In this document: piece by piece, positions 52,169 to 60,265 of the stretch
Numbering within the stretch: position 1 is the first letter of the stretch
Layout: each line of letters begins with the position of its first letter
Origin: Bradyrhizobium arachidis
GTDB taxonomy: Bacteria; Pseudomonadota; Alphaproteobacteria; Rhizobiales; Xanthobacteraceae
Direction: 5' to 3'
DNA length: 64,000 nt
Assembly: GCF_024758505.1 (NCBI RefSeq)
Contig: NZ_CP077970.1
Coordinates: forward strand, 6,758,001 to 6,822,000
The notes under the pieces: model-generated
Databases searched by the model: none
What the model was told of the DNA's origin: nothing
Seen by the model: only the letters and a program-made list of their open reading frames with translations
Program-made: the position numbers and the translations under genes

Positions 52169-52504
52169 TTACCATTGATGGACTCGGACGCGGTTGCCAT
52201 CGCCGACCTGCATGGCGCCGGCGCTGTTGCTACGGCCATGCTGGCTGGTTCCGGCAAAGTTGCCGTTCCCGAGCTGGAGCTGGCTCGAGCTGTTGCTCGT
52301 TCCGGACTGTCGTGCAGTCGCCGACATACCGCTGCCGGCCTGCACCTGGCCGTTCATATTGTACTGGCAGTTCTGGCTGGCACTGTCACTCGAGCCGTTG
52401 CCGATCTGAGTCCTCGCGTGCACGCAGGCGGTGATGCCGCCAGCGAATGCCGGAGCGGAGACCAGGGTCAGCGCGGCACTGGCAATCAACAGAAGCTTTC
52501 TCAT
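52169..52504 (-). CDS. Curlin-repeat protein (copy 1)
   Basis: 111 residues. Signal peptide MRKLLLIASAALTLVSAPAF, then repeats of the form S-x5-Q-x4-N: QIGNGSSDSASQNCQYNMN, GTSNSSSQLQLGNGNFAGTS and QHGRSNSAGAMQVGDGNRVR. This S/N/Q/G-rich spacing is that of curlin subunits, which form amyloid fibres outside the cell. Two cysteines near the N-terminus are unusual for curlins. Identical copy at 56678-57013. Confidence 0.75.
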   Translation of the reverse strand: MRKLLLIASAALTLVSAPAFAGGITACVHARTQIGNGSSDSASQNCQYNMNGQVQAGSGMSATARQSGTSNSSSQLQLGNGNFAGTSQHGRSNSAGAMQVGDGNRVRVHQW

Positions 52505-52532
52505 GGAGCTTGTCCTTTCGGGGTTTGCTGGA

Positions 52533-52575
52533 CGGAAAGGAGTGTGAGGGAGGTTCCCGGCACGACTCCTTTCCG
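52533..52575 (-). promoter_or_regulatory. Intercistronic hairpin between curlin-like genes (copy 1)
   Basis: CGGAAAGGAGT (52533-52543) pairs perfectly with ACTCCTTTCCG (52565-52575), 11-bp stem, 21-base loop, right after the first gene's stop codon. With no U tract it would stabilise the first gene's mRNA or cut read-through. Repeated exactly at 57042-57084. Confidence 0.6.
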
Positions 52576-52591
52576 CGCGATGTGAGATCGC

Positions 52592-52855
52592 TTAGTGGCG
52601 GCGCTGCCACACACCAGCATAGTTGCCGTCACCGTTCTGGCCGATCCCGGCGTTGTTGTTGCGGCCAACCTGGTGGACGCCGGCGCCGTTGCCGTTACCG
52701 AACTGAACGATCTGGCTGTCGTTGTTGCGACCGCGCTGGAAGGTCTCGGCACCGTTGCCGTTGCCGTTCTGCACGATGGAGGACGTGTTGCCAGCATACG
52801 CCGAAGACGCGAGCGAGAGCACGGCCGCCGAGACGAGGAGGATGGAGCGAAGCAT
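52592..52855 (-). CDS. Curlin major-subunit-like protein (copy 1)
   Basis: 87 residues from the ATG at 52855 (MLRSILLVSAAVLSLASSAY), a Sec signal peptide ending AYA-G. The mature ~65 residues are almost entirely curlin repeats: SIVQNGNGNGAETFQRGRNN, DSQIVQFGNGNGAGVHQVGR and NNNAGIGQNGDGNYAGVWQ. This is much shorter than CsgA (five repeats) but has about three. First gene of the cluster, likely the main fibre subunit. Identical copy at 57101-57364. Confidence 0.8.
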   Translation of the reverse strand: MLRSILLVSAAVLSLASSAYAGNTSSIVQNGNGNGAETFQRGRNNDSQIVQFGNGNGAGVHQVGRNNNAGIGQNGDGNYAGVWQRRH

Positions 52856-53168
52856 AATATTTTCCCTTTGGATGAAGTCGAACTGCGTGACTGCCGTTCG
52901 ATGATTTGACGATAGGCCTCGCCGGCTCATAACTCTGTGCCGCAAATCACGCATGGCGGCGGCGATCGCTTTGCATTCGCATCGCCCGCTGCATTCAACG
53001 CGCAGTACTCAAATGCGCGGGAACTCGCGCTTCAAGAACCGTGACGTGCACGCAATCGTTCAGAGCTGTATCGCGCGTACTTCTTCACGCCGCTATCGAA
53101 AGGGTGGACATGAATGCAATTGCTGAAATCGATGCGCCTCGAGGTCGGCTGTAGCAACCTGGCTTCGC

Positions 53169-54185
53169 TCACAAGTATCTCGCGTGAATATCGATAGTCG
53201 AACGCGTACCGACATGACAAAAATTCGCAGTCAGCCACTTATCGGCGCAGGAGCGACCTACATCGCGCAGATGGGTAAGGAAATTCCAGTCCGCGTTGTA
53301 CTTGGAGGCGACTCCGAGGTCTTTCATGAACAATTCTGCCTCGATCGCATGAATCAGCATTGTCTTTACCTCGTCGCCCAGCGTACCTCTGTTGACGAGC
53401 TTATTGGCGAAGGCAATCGCCCGCATCTCTCGCATCAGCGACGAATTGAAGCTGATCTCGTTTAGTCGATTCAGTATGTCGCTGGCCGCGCGAGGAATCG
53501 CCTCACGCACGATCGGATTGATGTGGATGACTATGACGTCGGTGGACTGGCACTGATAAATGAGCGGGAAAATTGCCGGATTGCCCATGTAGCCGCCGTC
53601 CCAATAGGCCTCGCCATCGATTTCGATAGCCTGGAACAGGAACGGGAGGCACCCGGAAGCAAGAACGGCCGAAAGTGTCACTTCGTCGTTCTCGAAGATC
53701 TTCACTTTTCCGGTGCGGACATTCGTCGCACAAAGGAACAGCTTGACGACACTCTCTCTGCGAAGGCGTTCGAAATCGACAGTCTCCTCGAGCACGTCGC
53801 GCAGCGGGTTGTAGTTCAATGGGTTGAACTCATAAGGCGACAGAAGCCGCGTCATCATGTCGAAGAATATAAACGCAGGAGATCTTTCGATCGAACCATA
53901 TCCCATAAGGCGATCGAACGGGGACGGCTGCAGCGGTCCCCAGGCTGCCGCTTCACTGATGCGCCTCCAAAAGTCCGCAAGACTAAGTTTGGCCCCCTCT
54001 CGACCGCCGATTGTCAGGCCATGTGCCATGACCGTAGCGTTCATGGCGCCGGCGCTGGTCGCGCAGATTCCCTCGAAGGACATCCGTTCTTCCTCGAGGA
54101 GGCGATCTAAAACGCCCCAGGTAAACGCGCCATGCGCGCCGCCGCCTTGTAGAGCAAGGTTGACCGTCTTGCTTGTCGTACTCAT
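53169..54185 (-). CDS. Patatin-like phospholipase
   Basis: 338 residues. The oxyanion loop QGGGAHGAF (residues ~13-21), the nucleophile Ser44 in CATSAGAMNA (GxSxG with Ala for the first Gly) and the catalytic Asp in YWDGGYMGNP are present. It hydrolyses acyl esters of phospholipids. No signal peptide, so cytoplasmic or injected. It lies between the two curlin clusters, downstream of the autotransporter gene; a link to those is unproven. Confidence 0.88.
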   Translation of the reverse strand: MSTTSKTVNLALQGGGAHGAFTWGVLDRLLEEERMSFEGICATSAGAMNATVMAHGLTIGGREGAKLSLADFWRRISEAAAWGPLQPSPFDRLMGYGSIERSPAFIFFDMMTRLLSPYEFNPLNYNPLRDVLEETVDFERLRRESVVKLFLCATNVRTGKVKIFENDEVTLSAVLASGCLPFLFQAIEIDGEAYWDGGYMGNPAIFPLIYQCQSTDVIVIHINPIVREAIPRAASDILNRLNEISFNSSLMREMRAIAFANKLVNRGTLGDEVKTMLIHAIEAELFMKDLGVASKYNADWNFLTHLRDVGRSCADKWLTANFCHVGTRSTIDIHARYL

Positions 54186-54422
54186 CAGCGCCCACCAACC
54201 ACGCTGTTGCGCGACAAAAACTCCGAATGGACTTGCCCGTCAATCACGCCAACCTAATCTGGCTGCACGAAATCCCAAAGTGCAATCTGGTTGAAGTTGC
54301 CCGCCCACAATGCTGAGAGGTAAACGCATCACAACGCGCCGATCGCAATACGGCGGCGAAGATCGTTTTAGCTAGGAAACAGCGTGGTGGCCTTCCATAC
54401 AGGAATTTTCGGATGCGGCGGT

Positions 54423-55847
54423 TCAGAAGCCGTATCGAAATCCCGCGTTCAACCCGAAACTGTTTGAGCCGTTGTTGGCGACAATTCCCTCGGCCGCGAC
54501 GTTGACGCGTGCATTGGGTGTGAAGTTATACCCGAGGCCGCCTGACATTCGAACATAAACGTCCCTTATGGGACGCACCGGTGTGAAGATCGGCACATCG
54601 GGCGCCAGCGTGAACGCCGTTTGTAAGATGGGCATGGAATTGCGCAGGTTCTTCTCCACGGTCAGGTCAAAGAAGGTATCGGCCCTACCGAACGCGGCGA
54701 ATTGCGGCTTTAAGCGCAAGCCGCCACTGACCACCGCCGACTGAAGAAACTGATCTGCGACCGTCTGAGTCAGGAATGGATCGCCGGCTTCGGAATAGCC
54801 CTTGACGTGAGTGTCAGTGTAGGTGAACCCGCCGATCGGGCCGAGCCGCACGGCGCCGAGATCAAACAAGTAACCGGCCTTGATTGCAGCAACCGTTGTA
54901 TTCGCGTCGGTGTTTGGCGTGATCGGTCCGAAGAACCCGGTGCGAGAGATGTCGAACTGGTTCCAGCCATATGACGCGATCGCATGAACGAACAACGAGC
55001 TCGTGTCGTAGGCCAGGAAACCCCCGAGATGGAAGGAGTCGAGATCCGTCGAGCCCAGCCCTTGCTTGAGATCTGAAGCGATGTGCGTGTAGCCGAATGT
55101 CGGTCCCAACGTCAGATTCGGGGTCACATAGAACTTGCCACCCGCGAGGACGCCGGCCGAATCATAGCTGTATTTGGTCGACCCGAAGGCGTCGGCGTGG
55201 TCGCCGTGCCGATAATTGGCTTGCACGAACACTGAAGCTCGACAGGGGAGCGGCGGTGCTTTGACGGGCAGAGGCTGATCGACACAGGCCTCCCCACGGC
55301 CGGTATCGAGCTGGGACAACAAGTCGCGCGAGAATCCCTGAGCGCTGATTTGGGCCATGCTCGGCAGCGCCGCGGCGGTCTCCGGAGCGAACAGCAGGTT
55401 CGACGCAATCCGCTCGAGGTATCCGGTTCCGGCCGCAGTGATGGGGGATGCCGCGAGCTGAATGACGATCGCCGATGTTTTGTTACCGGTCTGCGCGACG
55501 GCGGAGGCGTTAGTCGGCCCAACCTGAATGACGTAGGCGTGGCTAAAATCGCCAACCTGGGTGATGTTTGCAGTGTTGGTGCCGTCGACCTGGATGATCG
55601 CGCTGCGGCTATAAAAGCCGTTCTGATTGACGGTCGCCGTCGGATTCGGCGCCAGCTGGACGATCCCGGCAATGTTCTGCCCGTCCCCGAACGCCTGGTT
55701 CAGCACGATCGGTCCGTTCAGCGGCACAAAGCCGAAGCCGGTCGTATCGACGAAGCCTGTTTGTGCGCGGGCCGACCCGTCGAACAAGACGACGGCCGCC
55801 CAGACCGCACATCCAAGCCCTGCTAGCTTGGCTAATTTGCCATTCAT
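54423..55847 (-). CDS. Autotransporter with curlin-like passenger
   Basis: 474 residues. A signal peptide (1-~28) precedes a short passenger (~30-190) whose first part carries curlin-type repeats: GIVQLAPNPTATVNQNG, SAIIQVDGTNTANITQVGD, HAYVIQVGPTNASAVAQTG and SAIVIQLA. Residues ~200-474 are a beta-barrel of the autotransporter type with alternating strands (LTLGPTFGYTHIASDLKQGL; MSGGLGYNFTPNARVNVAAE), ending in GFRYGF with the C-terminal Phe recognised by BAM. An outer-membrane anchor or nucleator for the curlin-like fibres is the simplest idea. It is separated from the curlin genes by 305 bases on one side. Confidence 0.8.
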   Translation of the reverse strand: MNGKLAKLAGLGCAVWAAVVLFDGSARAQTGFVDTTGFGFVPLNGPIVLNQAFGDGQNIAGIVQLAPNPTATVNQNGFYSRSAIIQVDGTNTANITQVGDFSHAYVIQVGPTNASAVAQTGNKTSAIVIQLAASPITAAGTGYLERIASNLLFAPETAAALPSMAQISAQGFSRDLLSQLDTGRGEACVDQPLPVKAPPLPCRASVFVQANYRHGDHADAFGSTKYSYDSAGVLAGGKFYVTPNLTLGPTFGYTHIASDLKQGLGSTDLDSFHLGGFLAYDTSSLFVHAIASYGWNQFDISRTGFFGPITPNTDANTTVAAIKAGYLFDLGAVRLGPIGGFTYTDTHVKGYSEAGDPFLTQTVADQFLQSAVVSGGLRLKPQFAAFGRADTFFDLTVEKNLRNSMPILQTAFTLAPDVPIFTPVRPIRDVYVRMSGGLGYNFTPNARVNVAAEGIVANNGSNSFGLNAGFRYGF

Positions 55848-56152
55848 TGCCCACCCCTGACGAGGATTGCGCCCAGCATCCAGTTGTTCGCATATTACCT
55901 GATCCGAGGAGACTGGCTGTTGCTGCCAAGTGACAGCAGTGAAATCTTATGAACGCGCGAACGGCGTGCTGGTAACCAATTGCGGAATGCGCGGGGCACG
56001 CAAAGCCGAGGCAATCGCCTCAAGGTCCGCGTCCTGCTTTTCCGGTGAGGACGGCTGGAACCGTCACGCGCGCCTACTGCATGCGACGAGATTCTAGTAA
56101 GGCTGGCACTCACGCGACCACGACGCCGTGCCTGCAAGGCCACCTAGGCCGG

Positions 56153-56593
56153 TCACATCTTATTTTGCAGGCCCAAGGCTTTCATCAACTTGTCGAGCGT
56201 CTGCTGCGATTGCGGCGAGGCGCCTTTGCGGACCTGCCGGTAGACGTCTGCGTCGGTCGATGGCGGATCACGATCGGCATCACCGTCTGCTGCGCCGGGT
56301 GCCGGCGGCGCATCCGGGCTTTTGCCGGCTTCGGCATCGGTCGGATCGCTGGCGCCAGGCTTTGATCGCTGGATGATCATCGCCGAGTTGCCGCCGCTGT
56401 GTTGCTCAATGCTGGTGTAACCCGGACCAGTCTTGACTTGCTTTTCGGTCTTGGATGGATCGCCGCTCTGGGTGATCGTGGCAGAATTGCTGCCATTGTT
56501 CACGGACGTCGTCTCGGCCCGCGTGGACGCGCTCGCCAGCGCAACCATCAACATGGCAGCAAGCACAACCGATTGTCGCTGAATAAGCTTCAT
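56153..56593 (-). CDS. Curlin-repeat protein with Pro/Asp-rich tail (copy 2)
   Basis: Same 146-residue product as 51644-52084: signal peptide, curlin-like repeats NNGSNSATITQSGDP, Pro/Asp-rich linker and helical C-terminus. No difference was seen. Third gene of the second cluster. Confidence 0.7.
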   Translation of the reverse strand: MKLIQRQSVVLAAMLMVALASASTRAETTSVNNGSNSATITQSGDPSKTEKQVKTGPGYTSIEQHSGGNSAMIIQRSKPGASDPTDAEAGKSPDAPPAPGAADGDADRDPPSTDADVYRQVRKGASPQSQQTLDKLMKALGLQNKM

Positions 56594-56677
56594 GTGTAGC
56601 TCCTCGATGATGGCATGCGTTGGGCGAGGTTAGAACCCGCCCAATCGCCGTACCGCTGGCCCGATAGGCCAGCGGCG

Positions 56678-57013
56678 TTACCATTGATGGACTCGGACGC
56701 GGTTGCCATCGCCGACCTGCATGGCGCCGGCGCTGTTGCTACGGCCATGCTGGCTGGTTCCGGCAAAGTTGCCGTTCCCGAGCTGGAGCTGGCTCGAGCT
56801 GTTGCTCGTTCCGGACTGTCGTGCAGTCGCCGACATACCGCTGCCGGCCTGCACCTGGCCGTTCATATTGTACTGGCAGTTCTGGCTGGCACTGTCACTC
56901 GAGCCGTTGCCGATCTGAGTCCTCGCGTGCACGCAGGCGGTGATGCCGCCAGCGAATGCCGGAGCGGAGACCAGGGTCAGCGCGGCACTGGCAATCAACA
57001 GAAGCTTTCTCAT
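56678..57013 (-). CDS. Curlin-repeat protein (copy 2)
   Basis: Same 111-residue product as 52169-52504, with the same signal peptide, S/N/Q/G-rich repeats and two N-terminal cysteines. Middle gene of the second cluster. Confidence 0.75.
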   Translation of the reverse strand: MRKLLLIASAALTLVSAPAFAGGITACVHARTQIGNGSSDSASQNCQYNMNGQVQAGSGMSATARQSGTSNSSSQLQLGNGNFAGTSQHGRSNSAGAMQVGDGNRVRVHQW

Positions 57014-57041
57014 GGAGCTTGTCCTTTCGGGGTTTGCTGGA

Positions 57042-57084
57042 CGGAAAGGAGTGTGAGGGAGGTTCCCGGCACGACTCCTTTCCG
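57042..57084 (-). promoter_or_regulatory. Intercistronic hairpin between curlin-like genes (copy 2)
   Basis: Exact copy of the 11-bp stem with a 21-base loop at 52533-52575. Confidence 0.6.
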
Positions 57085-57100
57085 CGCGATGTGAGATCGC

Positions 57101-57364
57101 TTAGTGGCGGCGCTGCCACACACCAGCATAGTTGCCGTCACCGTTCTGGCCGATCCCGGCGTTGTTGTTGCGGCCAACCTGGTGGACGCCGGCGCCGTTG
57201 CCGTTACCGAACTGAACGATCTGGCTGTCGTTGTTGCGACCGCGCTGGAAGGTCTCGGCACCGTTGCCGTTGCCGTTCTGCACGATGGAGGACGTGTTGC
57301 CAGCATACGCCGAAGACGCGAGCGAGAGCACGGCCGCCGAGACGAGGAGGATGGAGCGAAGCAT
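57101..57364 (-). CDS. Curlin major-subunit-like protein (copy 2)
   Basis: Same 87-residue product as 52592-52855, almost entirely curlin repeats after the signal peptide. First gene of the second cluster, with a duplicated upstream region of ~260 bases, so expression signals should be the same as for copy 1. Confidence 0.8.
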   Translation of the reverse strand: MLRSILLVSAAVLSLASSAYAGNTSSIVQNGNGNGAETFQRGRNNDSQIVQFGNGNGAGVHQVGRNNNAGIGQNGDGNYAGVWQRRH

Positions 57365-57755
57365 AATATTTTCCCTTTGGATGAAGTCGAACTGCGTGAC
57401 TGCCGTTCGATGATTTGACGATAGGCCTCGCCGGCTCATAACTCTGTGCCGCAAATCACGCATGGCGGCGGCGATCGCTTTGCATTCGCATCGCCCGCTG
57501 CATTCAACGCGCAGTACTCAAATGCGCGGGAACTCGCGCTTCAAGAACCGTGACGTGCACGCAATCGTTCAGAGCTGTATCGCGCGTACTTCTTCACGCC
57601 GCTATCGAAAGGGTGGACATGAATGCAACTACTGAAAGACCAAACTGAACAACGGATCGCGGCGCTCCAAAGTCGCGTCTGATCAGCACACGCGATCAGG
57701 ACTCAATGCACAGTCGACAATGATTTTTCTCGCGGACAATCGTCTTGCAACTTGT

Positions 57756-58193
57756 TTAGCGATTGCGGCCGACGCGATCAGACGTCTCGGTCTCGACGGC
57801 TTTCCCGATCAGGAGATTGATCGGAATGTCTTGTCCGCCGCGGCAGGTCAACAGCCCCGAGCCTGATGGTCCAGAAGCGACAATGCGGCATTCATCGTCG
57901 TCCATGATCAACGTGCCTTCCAGGCGCAGGGACGAAACTTTCAACTGCATGCGCGCCTGCTTCTGCTCGACACCATTGATGCTACACAGGCCTATGTGCC
58001 GCAGCGTGACCGTCCCTGAATAATCCACTGCGGAGCGCATTGCCGCTTTCGCCAAGCTTCCCGTGATCTCCCACTCCTGGAGATAGCCGATTTTACCACT
58101 CGCTGGGTAGGATTGCGCCCAAGCGGTCGGAGTAACGGCAGTCAACACGAGCAGCGCCGCAACGAACGTGCGCGTCATTCCCGCGCGCGGCAT
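57756..58193 (-). CDS. Exported hypothetical protein, partner of the FGE-domain gene
   Basis: 145 residues with a signal peptide (MTRTFVAALLVLTAVTPTAW, cleavage near AWA-Q). The mature part is beta-rich (YSGTVTLRHIGLCSINGVEQ; ECRIVASGPSGSGLLTCRGG) with three cysteines. Its ATG follows the preceding gene's stop by 2 bases, so the two proteins are made together. No known family. Confidence 0.65.
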   Translation of the reverse strand: MPRAGMTRTFVAALLVLTAVTPTAWAQSYPASGKIGYLQEWEITGSLAKAAMRSAVDYSGTVTLRHIGLCSINGVEQKQARMQLKVSSLRLEGTLIMDDDECRIVASGPSGSGLLTCRGGQDIPINLLIGKAVETETSDRVGRNR

Positions 58194-58195
58194 GA

Positions 58196-59071
58196 TTACG
58201 GCAACTCCCGCACGACACGAAAGCCGTTGGCGTAATAGCGTACGTCAACGTCGTAGCGAAACCTCGCCGACGATCTGACGTCGCTGGCCCTGCTGAGGAA
58301 GCTGCCCCCGCGCAGTACCCGCAGGCGGCAGTCGCCCGACGTCCAGGGCGACGCATCCTTCGGCGCATTGCGATACGAGTCGTTCCAGCAATCCTCGACC
58401 CATTCCGCAGCATTACCTGATGTGTCGTAGAGCCCAAAGCCGTTTGGCCGGAACGAGCCCGCTGGCACGACCTGCTGCTTGATCGGACTACCGCAGCCGT
58501 CGCACTGCGCATGACGGTCGCCGATGTCCTTGCCCCACCAGAACGGCGTTCGGGTTCCCGCCCGCGCGGCATATTCCCATTCCGCTTCGCTGGGCAGACG
58601 ATATCTTTGTCCGGTCCTCTGCGACAGCCAGGCGACAAACAGCTTGGCATCCTCCCAACTGACATTGATCACCGGGCGGTCGCCACGCCCCCAGCCGTGA
58701 TCCTCGGGACGCACCCTGCACGCGCCAATGTCAGCGCACTGATCCCATTCCGCGAATGTCACCTCGCGCCGGCCAATGGCGAAGGGCTTGCGAATGCTGA
58801 TCGTATGCTCGGGCTTCTCGTAGGGCGTGTCATTAGACCCCATCACGAAGTCCCCCGGCGGCACGACCACAAGCTCGGGACAATTGGTGCAATCGCGAAA
58901 TAGCTCACCCGGATCCAGACTGGCGCTTTGCTGAGCTACCCTGGTGTCGGATGACGCGGATGGCGGGTCGGCAGATGGGCCGTTGCTAAGCCCTCGCTGC
59001 GCGCTCGCTGCAGTGCTCGCAAACTCAACGAGCGCCATGAGGAAAAACGCAGACAAAACGGCGGATTTCAT
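58196..59071 (-). CDS. Formylglycine-generating-enzyme/sulfatase-modifying-factor domain protein
   Basis: 291 residues from the ATG at 59071 with GGAGATC before it. Signal peptide, then the FGE-sulfatase fold: LVVVPPGDFVMGSNDTPYEK, then EVTFAEWDQCADIGACRVRP, PVINVSWEDAKLFVAWLSQR, RLPSEAEWEYAARAG and VLRGGSFLSRASDVRSSARF. Being exported, it is more like the non-catalytic or periplasmic members than a cytosolic FGE; no sulfatase gene is nearby. The two-Cys active site of FGE is not evident. Function open. Confidence 0.82.
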   Translation of the reverse strand: MKSAVLSAFFLMALVEFASTAASAQRGLSNGPSADPPSASSDTRVAQQSASLDPGELFRDCTNCPELVVVPPGDFVMGSNDTPYEKPEHTISIRKPFAIGRREVTFAEWDQCADIGACRVRPEDHGWGRGDRPVINVSWEDAKLFVAWLSQRTGQRYRLPSEAEWEYAARAGTRTPFWWGKDIGDRHAQCDGCGSPIKQQVVPAGSFRPNGFGLYDTSGNAAEWVEDCWNDSYRNAPKDASPWTSGDCRLRVLRGGSFLSRASDVRSSARFRYDVDVRYYANGFRVVRELP

Positions 59072-59331
59072 ATCGTGATCTCCGGTCGGCTCGAACGATC
59101 GGAAGTATGCACACGTCACATTCAATGTGACATAGCATGCTTCATTCGACCACACCCGGCAAGGCGACGCTCGCGCCGCCCGGATTTCAGTTTACATTGG
59201 GCGGCAAAGGAATATCGTTTCATTCCCCTCCGTTCTGCGCGGATGGGGATCGTCTTGACGCTTGCAATTATTTCAGATTCCCGCGGCTAGTGCGGTCCAG
59301 ATTGTGGATCCATGTATTGGGAAGATTGCCG

Positions 59332-60258
59332 ATGATGCAACGATTGCTGACATTGGTTCTGGTTCCATTTCTTGCTGGTTTGATGTATTTCCACGCGGTG
59401 CAGGCACAGGCGCAGACTGGCGGGCCGACACCGTCGCCAGCGGGAGCAGCCGTCTATTTCATCGGATTGAAAGACGGCGATACGTTGCCAACCAAGATTA
59501 CTCTGCATTTCGGCCTGCGTGGCATGGGCGTCGCGCCGGCAGGTTCGGATCGCGCAAATAGCGGTCACCATCATCTGATAATTGACTCGCCAACGCCGCC
59601 ACTGAATTCCGAGATTCCAAACGACTTCCAGCACCTGCATTTCGGCGCGGGACAAACTGAGGCAGAGATTTCGCTGACGCCCGGCGAGCACACCTTGCAG
59701 CTTGTGTTCGGCGACAAGAATCACGTTCCGCATTCCCCGCCGGTGACCTCCGAGAGGATCAAGGTCAAGGTTACTGACCAGACCGCTCCCGCGGTAGCTC
59801 AAGCCGCTCCTGCGGCGGTTCAACCCGCGGCCGGCGGACGTCGCCCCTCCCCGAAGGAGGCCAAGGTCTATTTCATCTATCCGAAGAACGGCTCTTACAT
59901 TTCTCCGAACCCAGTTATCCGCTTCGGCCTGTTGAATATGGGCGTCGCACCGGCGGGCTACGATAAGCCCAACACCGGGCATCATCATTTACTTGTCGAT
60001 GCCGAGCTGCCTCCGCTCGACCAGCCGATCCCGAACGACTTCAACCACCTGCACTTCGGCGCCGGCCAGACTGAAGCGAAGATCACGCTCCCGGTCGGCC
60101 AACACAAGCTGCGCCTACTGTTCGCCGACTTCGCCCACGTGCCACAGGATCCGGCGTTGTTCTCCGACGTCATCAACGTCACCGTGACGGAGAGTGGCCA
60201 GCCGCCGAGAAAGCGCTCGAAGTACCGCCATCGTTCCTGGCGGAGTTACGGATATTGA
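59332..60258 (+). CDS. DUF4399 double-domain exported protein
   Basis: 308 residues from the ATG at 59332 with GGAAG. Signal peptide, then two ~115-residue copies of one domain joined by an Ala/Pro-rich linker. Copy one: VYFIGLKDGDTLPTKITLHF, GMGVAPAG, HHHLIIDSPTPPLN and LHFGAGQTEAEISLTPGEHT. Copy two: VYFIYPKNGSYISPNPVIRF, GHHHLLVDAELPPLDQPIPN and LHFGAGQTEAKITLPVGQHK. This is DUF4399, usually single; His-rich loops may bind metal. The caspase-like gene follows 7 bases later. Confidence 0.82.
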   Translation: MMQRLLTLVLVPFLAGLMYFHAVQAQAQTGGPTPSPAGAAVYFIGLKDGDTLPTKITLHFGLRGMGVAPAGSDRANSGHHHLIIDSPTPPLNSEIPNDFQHLHFGAGQTEAEISLTPGEHTLQLVFGDKNHVPHSPPVTSERIKVKVTDQTAPAVAQAAPAAVQPAAGGRRPSPKEAKVYFIYPKNGSYISPNPVIRFGLLNMGVAPAGYDKPNTGHHHLLVDAELPPLDQPIPNDFNHLHFGAGQTEAKITLPVGQHKLRLLFADFAHVPQDPALFSDVINVTVTESGQPPRKRSKYRHRSWRSYGY

Positions 60259-60265
60259 TGCCGCG

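Larger units (their letters stand above)
51637..53119. repeat. 1,483-bp direct repeat, copy 1 (curlin-repeat gene cluster)
   Basis: Identical, as far as can be read, to 56146-57628, offset 4,509 bases. The repeat starts at AGGCCGGTCAC and ends at GAATGCAA; sequences diverge immediately outside. It contains three complete genes and ~260 bases upstream of the first, so promoter and operon are both duplicated. Confidence 0.95.
56146..57628. repeat. 1,483-bp direct repeat, copy 2 (curlin-repeat gene cluster)
   Basis: Second copy of 51637-53119. Three genes and the upstream region are the same base for base where compared. The AGGCC at its left end is shared by both junctions, possible microhomology. 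Confidence 0.95.
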
